A stretch of DNA of 13,305 nt from assembly GCA_937920485.1 (NCBI GenBank), contig CALETL010000069.1, positions 1 through 13,305 of the forward strand. The letters run 5' to 3'. The notes beneath the pieces are model-generated. The model did no database searches. It was not told the origin of the DNA and saw nothing but the letters and a program-made list of their open reading frames with translations. The DNA is from an uncultured Phycisphaerae bacterium. GTDB taxonomy: Bacteria; Planctomycetota; Phycisphaerae; Sedimentisphaerales; Anaerohalosphaeraceae. Made by a program: the position numbers and the translations under genes. This document shows positions 6,976 to 13,305 of this stretch, piece by piece; position 1 is the stretch's first letter; each line of letters begins with the position of its first letter.

Positions 6976-9258
6976 ATGCCCAATGAAACCTCGCGAAAAG
7001 TTGCGTTTGTATCCTCGTTTCTTCCGAGGCGATGCGGGATTGCAACATTCTGCAACGACCTGACTCAAAATATCTCTGCTTGCGCCAGCGATGCGTTTGA
7101 TCCCCTCGTGGTCGCAATGGTTTCGAGCCATGAACACCAGTACGGCAGCCCTGTCAAATTCGAGATCCGCAAAAATGTTAAAAATGACTATGTCTGTGCC
7201 GCAGATTACCTCAATTTCAGCCATGTTGATTTAGTGTCTGTTCAGCATGAGTTCGGGCTTTTCGGCGGCAGCGCCGGTGCCTACCTGAACCTGCTGCTCA
7301 AGCGAATTGATGCGCCGGTCATTACCACCCTGCACACAATATTAAACGAACCCGCTCCGGAGTATCGTCAGTCCATGATCGATGTCTGTGAACTCTCCGA
7401 AAAAATTATCGTCATGAATGTTCGCGGGGTGTCCATGCTCCGTGATATTTACGGCATCGATCCCAAAAAAATTCACCTGATCCCACACGGCATCCCGGAT
7501 ATTGCATTTGTTGACAGCAGTTATTACAAACACAAATTCGGTATCGAAGGCCGCAAGACAATTTTAACCTTTGGTTTGTTAAGCCGCAACAAAGGCATCG
7601 AACATATGCTTAAAACACTGCCGGCCATCGTCGAAGTCGAACCCGATATTCTTTACATTGTCCTTGGTGCAACCCATCCGAGCGTCCTGCGCCACGATGG
7701 CGAAGAATATCGATTCGAATTACAGCGAATTGTTGAAGAACTGGGCCTGCAAAATAATGTCATGTTTTATAACCAATTCGTCAGCGATGAACGATTGCAT
7801 AATTTTCTCTGCGCCACGGACATATACGTGACCCCTTATCAGAACAAGGAGCAGTTGACCAGCGGGACGCTTGCGTTTGCGGTCGGTTCCGGAAAAGCAG
7901 TTGTGTCCACCCCCTACTGGGCAGCTGAGGAGCTCCTGGACGATGGACGCGGCAGAATCATTGCCTTTGAAGATCCCAAAGAACTCTCAGATGCGATCAT
8001 CAGCTTGCTCAAAGACGATTCACTCTTTAATGAGTATCGCCGCTGTGCCTATGACTATGGCCGCACACGAACATGGCCTAAGATCGGCCGGCAATACTGG
8101 GACCTGTTTTCTCAAACCAAGTTTCCAGCAAAATCACTAACGAAAACGTTTACACATAAAGCAGAAGGTATCTCGCTTTTGAAGGTACCTGAACCGTCTC
8201 TGAGCCATCTGCGCAACATGACGGACGACACAGGATTGATCCAGCACGCTAAATTCATGCTGCCGGATCGAAACCACGGTTATTGCACAGATGACAACAC
8301 ACGAGCCGTTATCGCAATGGTCAAATACCATACTCAGTACGCTGACCCAGAGGCCCTCCGGCTGTTCAATACCTATCTTTCATTTATCTGCCATGCCCAG
8401 CGAAAAGACGGCACGTTTCATAATTTCATGCGGTATGACCGACAATGGATCGAACCGGAACCGGCTCATGACAGCCTCGGCAGAGCCCTTTGGGCATTCG
8501 GTTCCGTCATCGAGCATCCTCCATTGCCGGAAATGGTCCCGATCATAAAAGATTTTTTCGATAAATCTTCACCAAACATCCCCCAATTGTCCCCTCGTGG
8601 CAAAGCATATGCTATATTCGGTATGCGAAGCTACCTGAGCCAGTTCCCCGGGGCCAGCGATGTCAAGCGGCACATACACACCGCCGCCGAGCATCTGGTT
8701 CATTTGTTTGAGAAAAACTCCAACGAAGAATGGGTCTGGTTTGAAAATATTCTAAGCTATGACAATGCCGTCATGCCGCATGCACTTTTTGGGGCCTATG
8801 TCACCACCGGCAATGAAACTTATCTGGAAATTGCAACCAAAACCTGTGAATTTCTTCTGGAAACAACATTTACCGGCGAACACTTCAGTTTTGTCGGCTG
8901 TAACGGCTGGTATCCCAAAGGCGGCCGGAAAGCACAGTTTGACCAGCAGGCTCTTGAAGCGGTCAGCACGGCGATGATGCTTCGCGGGGCGTATGAAGCC
9001 ACTGATAATCCGAATTATCTTAAAATGCAGAAAAAGGCTTTTGACTGGTTTCTTGGAGATAACGACCTGTCAATTCCAGTCTATGACTTTCGCACAAAAG
9101 GATGTGGTGACGGACTCGAAAAAAACAGTGTGAACTTGAACCAGGGCGCTGAAAGTATGATCAGTTTTCTGCTGGCACTGCTGAGCGTCATTGAAAGTTA
9201 TAGCCCACAGCATAAAAATGAGCCCGACTCAAATATCAAAACTTCTCCATCCTCTTGA
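6976..9258 (+). CDS. GT4-type glycosyltransferase fused to a C-terminal alpha/alpha-toroid domain
   Basis: A 760-residue cytoplasmic protein; no signal peptide or membrane segment is seen. Residues 1 to about 385 form a GT-B fold glycosyltransferase of the GT4 type: the N-terminal glycine loop RRCGIATFCNDL (18-29), QHEFGLFGG (90-98), LHTIL (119-123), HGIPD (171-175), FGLLSRNKGIE (199-209) and the donor-site region PYQNKEQLTSGTLAFAVGSG (287-306). In that region E292 is followed eight residues later by A300 rather than the second Glu of the usual EX7E motif. Residues about 410-745 look like an alpha/alpha-toroid (six-hairpin glycosidase-like) domain, with repeated aromatic and acidic motifs: YCTDDNTRA (436-444), HDSLGRALWAFG (498-509), WVWFENILSYDNA (586-598), GWYPKGG (644-650), FDQQALEA (655-662) and VNLNQGAES (719-727). 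GGGAG 9 nt upstream supports the start. Donor, acceptor and product are unknown; polysaccharide or glycan-precursor synthesis is a guess from the family. Confidence 0.85.
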   Translation: MPNETSRKVAFVSSFLPRRCGIATFCNDLTQNISACASDAFDPLVVAMVSSHEHQYGSPVKFEIRKNVKNDYVCAADYLNFSHVDLVSVQHEFGLFGGSAGAYLNLLLKRIDAPVITTLHTILNEPAPEYRQSMIDVCELSEKIIVMNVRGVSMLRDIYGIDPKKIHLIPHGIPDIAFVDSSYYKHKFGIEGRKTILTFGLLSRNKGIEHMLKTLPAIVEVEPDILYIVLGATHPSVLRHDGEEYRFELQRIVEELGLQNNVMFYNQFVSDERLHNFLCATDIYVTPYQNKEQLTSGTLAFAVGSGKAVVSTPYWAAEELLDDGRGRIIAFEDPKELSDAIISLLKDDSLFNEYRRCAYDYGRTRTWPKIGRQYWDLFSQTKFPAKSLTKTFTHKAEGISLLKVPEPSLSHLRNMTDDTGLIQHAKFMLPDRNHGYCTDDNTRAVIAMVKYHTQYADPEALRLFNTYLSFICHAQRKDGTFHNFMRYDRQWIEPEPAHDSLGRALWAFGSVIEHPPLPEMVPIIKDFFDKSSPNIPQLSPRGKAYAIFGMRSYLSQFPGASDVKRHIHTAAEHLVHLFEKNSNEEWVWFENILSYDNAVMPHALFGAYVTTGNETYLEIATKTCEFLLETTFTGEHFSFVGCNGWYPKGGRKAQFDQQALEAVSTAMMLRGAYEATDNPNYLKMQKKAFDWFLGDNDLSIPVYDFRTKGCGDGLEKNSVNLNQGAESMISFLLALLSVIESYSPQHKNEPDSNIKTSPSS

Positions 9259-9285
9259 TCAGGAAAAATCCTGTCTGAAAATACC

Positions 9286-10056
9286 ATGAAAATAGCAACG
9301 TTCAATGCCAACTCGATCCGAAGCCGACTGAATGTGCTGATCAAATGGCTGGATCTTCATCAGCCGGACATTCTGGCCGTTCAGGAAACTAAGGTCCAGG
9401 ACCCCGATTTTCCCATATCCGATCTTGCTGCGGCAGGATATGAGATCGTCTTCCGAGGGCAGAAAAAATATAATGGCGTGGCGATCCTGAGTAAGGAAAA
9501 ACCCGGAGATATCGTTTCAGCACTGCCGCAGGACACAATGGACCAGGCACGCTTCCTCAAGGCAAAGATCGGCAACATCATCCTCATTAACACTTATGTT
9601 CCGCAGGGAATGGCCGTGGACTCTGAGAAGTTCCAATACAAATTAAATTGGTTCCGCTGGCTTCGAGAGTATCTTGAACAGCACCACACCCCAGATGAAC
9701 CCATTCTTTGGGTCGGAGACCTGAATGTTGCCCGCGAAGACATCGACGTGCACTCCCCTGAGAAGTTATGGGGCCATGTCTGTTTTTGTGAACTCGTCCA
9801 AAAAGCACTCTCAGATGTAATGGATTGGGGTTTTATTGATGTCTTCAGGCAAATGCATCCGGAGCCGGAACATTACACATTCTGGGATTATCGAGTCCCG
9901 AATGGATTTAAAAGAAATGTTGGCTGGCGGCTGGATTACATTATGATGACCTTAAAACTGACCGATAAATGTATAGATTGCTGGATCGATCGAGAGCCAA
10001 GAGGATGGGAAAAGCCCAGCGATCATACTTTTTTGGTCGCAGAACTTAACATCTGA
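9286..10056 (+). CDS. xthA: Exodeoxyribonuclease III (AP endonuclease)
   Basis: Mg2+-dependent repair nuclease of the exonuclease/endonuclease/phosphatase fold that cuts at abasic sites and degrades duplex DNA from the 3' end. Catalytic marks follow the ExoIII pattern: N7 in ATFNANSIR, E34 in AVQETK, NTYVPQG, the GDLNVA motif with D145 and N147, GWRLDYIM (214-220) and the final S245-D246-H247. The length of 256 is close to E. coli ExoIII (268). It starts 27 bp after the glycosyltransferase gene without a strong Shine-Dalgarno sequence, and is probably cotranscribed with it, although no functional link is evident. A small hairpin (CAGGA, 4-nt loop, TCCTG, 9260-9273) sits in the gap. Confidence 0.95.
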   Translation: MKIATFNANSIRSRLNVLIKWLDLHQPDILAVQETKVQDPDFPISDLAAAGYEIVFRGQKKYNGVAILSKEKPGDIVSALPQDTMDQARFLKAKIGNIILINTYVPQGMAVDSEKFQYKLNWFRWLREYLEQHHTPDEPILWVGDLNVAREDIDVHSPEKLWGHVCFCELVQKALSDVMDWGFIDVFRQMHPEPEHYTFWDYRVPNGFKRNVGWRLDYIMMTLKLTDKCIDCWIDREPRGWEKPSDHTFLVAELNI

Positions 10057-10150
10057 ATAATCTTCAATGTACAGACTTGCATTTTTCGCCAAATAACTTA
10101 TCTTCTACGGTTCGATTGAATAATAAAGACATAAAAAAAGACCGAGGATT
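10057..10150 (+). promoter_or_regulatory. Intergenic gap with a weak promoter candidate
   Basis: These 94 bases between xthA and the HPr-domain gene hold TTGCAT (10077-10082) and TATCTT (10099-10104) at 16-bp spacing, a weak sigma70-like pair. No terminator hairpin is seen. The purine run GAGGA before the next ATG is only about 2 nt away, which is unusually close for a ribosome binding site. Confidence 0.2.
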
Positions 10151-11692
10151 ATGGGGCCTGTTACCATCTCCTATAATGATTTTAGCGACTTGATCGTAAG
10201 CCGAACAGAGTGGTACTTCAAAGCTGTTGGCTATCTGGCAAGTCATTTAGATGACAAAAGTCTTTTGACGCGTCCGCTTCTTGGCGAACTGCTCTCGCAA
10301 GCAACGCAGATTGAGGAACTTTTAGATTCCTATGGAGCGAGAAATAACTGCCAATGGGCACGTTTTCGATCCTTGACCGCGGCCATCAAACTGTTTTCCA
10401 ATGTTAGCTATGAACTGCTGCATATTCAGCATTCGATCCCGGCCTATCGCCTCCTGGAAGTAAAGCAGGATTTTGCAGACAGTACGGATCAGGCGCTTAA
10501 ATTCACCGAAACCACCCTTCTCGAAGCTGCCAAACAACTTATTGCAGAAGCCGAAAAGCTGAATCTGCCCATCCCGGAAGTGTCAGAGGAAGAAACTTTT
10601 TTCGCCGAAAAACTCCCAAGTGGACGTCTGCCGCATGATCTGGCCAGACGCAAGATCGAAGCTGTTTCTAAAACAGTTTCTCTGCTGGCGACCGCTTTTT
10701 TGAATCTCGCGGCGGAAAGCAGGAAGATCCTGCCCCATAGAAAACCAAAATCGAATGCGTCGTTGTATGAACTGACAGACGTGATTAGCGAAGAGAAGGT
10801 CCGTTCTCTGGAACTTCGATTCCATAATCTCCAATCACTTTATGACACCTTTGTCTCGACAACTGAAACGGAGGTCTTTGATAATGATCTTCCGGTACTC
10901 CGCGGGCATATCAGTGTCGTATTGCACCTTCTTCGCACGGCGCGTGACTTCGCTCACTACTTTGAACGTCATGCCAGCCCGACAACACAGCAGGTACCCC
11001 AAACACGCAAGCGGCTGGTTGAGCCGGAAATATTATTGGAAACATTAATTGACTACTCCATCAGTTATGTTTCACAATTTCTTACATGCGCCGAAAAGCT
11101 TTGTCAGGAAATGCTCAAGCGTTACACGGAGATCGGAACCGTTGAGGTGCTCGTCCCGCAATACCGCGGATTCCATGTCCGCCCATCCACGCTCATATCT
11201 AAGCTGGTGCTACATTATGGCAGCGAGGTAAAAATGAAACTGGGCGAGGACACTTATGATGCCAGCTCACCTCTGGAACTGTTCAGGGCAAACGAAAAGA
11301 TTAATGCCCATAAACGCCGTTCTCTTGCTCAGGAGATTATCTGCCTGGATGTATTGGCTTCCAGGTCGGATTCCGGAGACCTTCGATTGATAATACATGA
11401 TGTTGTCGTCAAACTGGCTGAATCCGGAAAAGTCATCATTTATGAGCAACCTCTCAAGATCGAACAAAAAACACCCCAACCTGATGCAAATCTTATGGAA
11501 CAAGTCGCTGATGAGATCGCTAAGTTACTGGTCACCGGAAAAATCGACATCTCAACAGATATTCGGGCCGTCTTTACGGGCGACAAGCGTGTTCTGGAAG
11601 ATATTGAACTGCTTGCGGAGAACGGGTACGGAGAGGACAATTGCGGCAACAATATCTCGCTTCCCGAACGATTAACATATCTTAGACAATAA
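10151..11692 (+). CDS. Large protein with embedded HPr-like phosphocarrier domain
   Basis: A 513-residue protein with no signal peptide or membrane segment. Residues 1 to about 325 are predicted mostly helical by eye, with many Leu/Ala/Glu/Lys heptad-like stretches, and I recognise no family there. From about 330 an HPr-like domain begins: VEVLVPQYRGFHVRPSTLIS, in which H342 matches the phospho-accepting His15 of HPr, with R344 and P345 also conserved (HPr: G-L-H-A-R-P). S373, 31 residues after H342, falls exactly at the Ser46 position that HPr kinase modifies in other bacteria. After it the domain carries an insert of about 20-25 residues before a strand-helix end (about 395-440). A tail of some 70 residues, rich in acidic residues, follows. 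No other PTS gene is nearby, so a regulatory rather than sugar-transport role is more likely; this is inference. The ATG has its purine run (GAGGA) very close; no better in-frame start exists. Confidence 0.75.
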   Translation: MGPVTISYNDFSDLIVSRTEWYFKAVGYLASHLDDKSLLTRPLLGELLSQATQIEELLDSYGARNNCQWARFRSLTAAIKLFSNVSYELLHIQHSIPAYRLLEVKQDFADSTDQALKFTETTLLEAAKQLIAEAEKLNLPIPEVSEEETFFAEKLPSGRLPHDLARRKIEAVSKTVSLLATAFLNLAAESRKILPHRKPKSNASLYELTDVISEEKVRSLELRFHNLQSLYDTFVSTTETEVFDNDLPVLRGHISVVLHLLRTARDFAHYFERHASPTTQQVPQTRKRLVEPEILLETLIDYSISYVSQFLTCAEKLCQEMLKRYTEIGTVEVLVPQYRGFHVRPSTLISKLVLHYGSEVKMKLGEDTYDASSPLELFRANEKINAHKRRSLAQEIICLDVLASRSDSGDLRLIIHDVVVKLAESGKVIIYEQPLKIEQKTPQPDANLMEQVADEIAKLLVTGKIDISTDIRAVFTGDKRVLEDIELLAENGYGEDNCGNNISLPERLTYLRQ

Positions 11693-11774
11693 CCTGCTCG
11701 TTTATGTTTAACCAGAATCATCATCTCCGACAAACAAAGGCCCATCATATTTTCCTCAGGATAACCGGCCAATG

Positions 11775-11780
11775 AAAGGA
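11775..11780 (+). promoter_or_regulatory. Ribosome binding site setting a GTG start for tex
   Basis: AAAGGA lies 7 nt before the GTG at 11788. The nearby ATG at 11772 is in another frame, so the GTG is the start of the Tex reading frame. Confidence 0.7.
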
Positions 11781-11787
11781 CCGCTTT

Positions 11788-13305
11788 GTGAATCAGGAAT
11801 TTTTTCAACGAGTTGCAGCAGAACTTAAAATACAAGTCCAACAGGTCGCCGCCACCGCAAAGTTGCTGGCTGATGACGCCACCGTCCCCTTCATCGCACG
11901 ATACCGCAAGGAAGTCACCGGAATGCTCGACGAGGTCGCCATCACACAAATTCGAGATCGGCTGGTGCAACTGATGGAACTGACCCAGCGAAAGCAAACG
12001 ATCATCAAATCACTAACTGAACGTGAACTGCTGACCGATGAACTGACCGAGCAGATCAAACAGGTCGAGACTATGACCGGCCTCGAAGACATCTACCTGC
12101 CCTACCGCCCCAAACGCAGAACCCGCGCGACCGTGGCAAAGGAAAAGGGGCTTTTGCCGCTGGCAGAGTTGCTGTTAGCTCAAGACCCGAAAACCGACCC
12201 GTCTTTAGAAACCGTTTCATTTATTGACGAGAAAAAAGGTGTTTCAGATGCTGAACAGGCCCTTGCGGGCGCACGCGACATTCTGGCCGAGCAACTTTGT
12301 GAAGACAAAACCGCCCGCCAGCGGATTCGCAAGCTCTACTTTGAGCAGGGTGTTTTTCATGCCAAGGTCATTAAAGCAAAAGAAACTGAAGCGGGAAAAT
12401 ATGAAAATTATTTCGACTGGACTGAACCGGTCACATCAGCTCCCTCGCATCGTGTTCTGGCAATGCGGCGTGGCGAGAAGGAAAAATACCTGACCCTGCG
12501 GATTACTGTCCCGGAAGAAAGGGCTTTGACAATTCTAAAAGACATCTTCATTCAAAACGACTCGCCCTGTGCCCAGCAGGTCCAATTGGCTCTGGAAGAT
12601 GGATTCAATCGTCTGCTTTCGGCGTCAATGGAAACCGAGGTACGGCTGGAAACGAAAAAACGAGCCGATGCCGAAGCAATCCGAATCTTCGCTGAAAATC
12701 TCCAGCAACTCCTGATGGCCTCACCTCTGGGGCAAAAACGTACTCTTGGCGTTGATCCCGGTTTTCGTACCGGCTGCAAGGTCGTTTTACTCAATGAACA
12801 AGGCGCATTGCTCGCCCATGATGTTATCTATCCGCATCACAGCGACAATCAGGCTCAAAACGCTACCGAAAAAATCCGCATACTCTGCGACCAATATAAA
12901 ATTGAAGTCGTCGCAATCGGCAACGGAACCGCCAGCCGTGAAACGGAAACTTTCTTTAGAAATATTGGTTTAAACAAAGCCATCTCTATTATCATGGTCA
13001 ATGAAAGTGGAGCTTCTGTGTATTCGGCCTCAGAGGTCGCACGGGAAGAATTCCCTAACGAGGATATCACGGTACGCGGCGCCGTTTCCATCGGACGTCG
13101 ACTGATGGATCCGCTCGCCGAACTGGTCAAGATCGACCCAAAATCCATCGGGGTCGGACAGTACCAGCATGATGTCGACCAGGTCCAACTCAAACAGGGA
13201 CTGGATGATGTGGTGGTCAGTTGCGTCAACAAGGTTGGCGTTGAAGTCAACACTGCCAGTAAACAACTATTGATATATGTTTCGGGTCTGGGGCCGCAAC
13301 TGGCA
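11788..13305 (+). CDS. tex: Tex-family S1 RNA-binding transcription accessory protein, 3' part cut off by the window end
   Basis: The frame is open from a GTG at 11788 to the last base (506 codons) and continues beyond it. Tex binds nucleic acids and affects transcription and stress tolerance in several bacteria; its exact role is debated. The N-terminal helical domain shows the family motif VPFIARYRKEVTG (residues 33-45) and GLEDIYLPYRPKRRTRA. An RNase H-like YqgF domain starts near 320 with LGVDPGFRTGCK (D323), followed by SGASVYSASEVAREEFP (407-423) and the highly conserved AVSIGRRLMDPLAELVKIDP (432-451). The helix-hairpin-helix part (VNKVGVEVNTAS, then VSGLGPQLA) is just beginning at the window edge. 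The C-terminal S1 domain should lie beyond. AAAGGA 7 nt upstream supports the GTG. The gene follows the HPr-domain gene by 95 bp with no clear terminator between them. Confidence 0.95.
   Translation, partial: MNQEFFQRVAAELKIQVQQVAATAKLLADDATVPFIARYRKEVTGMLDEVAITQIRDRLVQLMELTQRKQTIIKSLTERELLTDELTEQIKQVETMTGLEDIYLPYRPKRRTRATVAKEKGLLPLAELLLAQDPKTDPSLETVSFIDEKKGVSDAEQALAGARDILAEQLCEDKTARQRIRKLYFEQGVFHAKVIKAKETEAGKYENYFDWTEPVTSAPSHRVLAMRRGEKEKYLTLRITVPEERALTILKDIFIQNDSPCAQQVQLALEDGFNRLLSASMETEVRLETKKRADAEAIRIFAENLQQLLMASPLGQKRTLGVDPGFRTGCKVVLLNEQGALLAHDVIYPHHSDNQAQNATEKIRILCDQYKIEVVAIGNGTASRETETFFRNIGLNKAISIIMVNESGASVYSASEVAREEFPNEDITVRGAVSIGRRLMDPLAELVKIDPKSIGVGQYQHDVDQVQLKQGLDDVVVSCVNKVGVEVNTASKQLLIYVSGLGPQLA

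Noticed and set aside
9260..9273. Small hairpin CAGGA, 4-nt loop, TCCTG between the glycosyltransferase gene and xthA, considered as a terminator.
   Set aside because: The stem is only 5 bp and no T-run follows it, so intrinsic termination is unlikely.
11440..11997. A 185-codon open frame on the minus strand across the end of the HPr-domain gene and the start of tex.
   Set aside because: It overlaps two genes with clear motifs on the plus strand and shows no recognisable protein features; its Ser/Cys-rich composition is typical of antisense translation.

Overview
The window is 13.3 kb of bacterial DNA of moderate GC content, densely packed with genes and split into two divergent transcription units by an AT-rich control region at about 6721-6975. 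I see no mobile elements, CRISPR arrays, tRNA or rRNA genes. Codon style, the NifS/NifU-type iron-sulfur machinery, the GT4/toroid fusion and the very long HPr-domain protein suggest an anaerobic Planctomycetota-like (perhaps Phycisphaerae) or related bacterium. That placement is inference, held with low to moderate confidence.

The left half (58-6720, all minus strand) reads as one seven-gene operon in the order Rrf2-type regulator, cysK, cysE, nadA, metY, nifU, nifS. Gaps are 11-30 bp, and cysE and nadA overlap by 4 bp. The genes make a coherent sulfur set. CysE activates serine, and CysK puts sulfide on it to give cysteine. MetY puts sulfide on O-acetylhomoserine to give homocysteine. NifS takes sulfur from cysteine, and NifU builds and delivers Fe-S clusters. 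NadA is a [4Fe-4S] enzyme of NAD synthesis and a probable client. The first gene encodes an Rrf2 protein with four cysteines placed like the cluster ligands of IscR, so it probably senses Fe-S or cysteine status and controls its own operon.

The control region holds an inverted repeat over the likely -10 box of the minus-strand operon, a perfect 17-bp palindrome, and a perfect-consensus sigma70 promoter (TTGACA, 16 bp, TATAAT) facing right whose -10 box sits inside another perfect palindrome.

The right half (6976-13305, all plus strand) carries a 760-residue GT4 glycosyltransferase fused to an alpha/alpha-toroid domain, an exonuclease III (xthA), a 513-residue mostly helical protein with an embedded HPr-like phosphocarrier domain, and the first 506 codons of a Tex-family RNA-binding protein that runs off the window. 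These genes have no obvious common pathway. The two least characterised proteins here are the GT4/toroid fusion and the long HPr protein. The short stretch 1-57 downstream of nifS shows no feature I can support.
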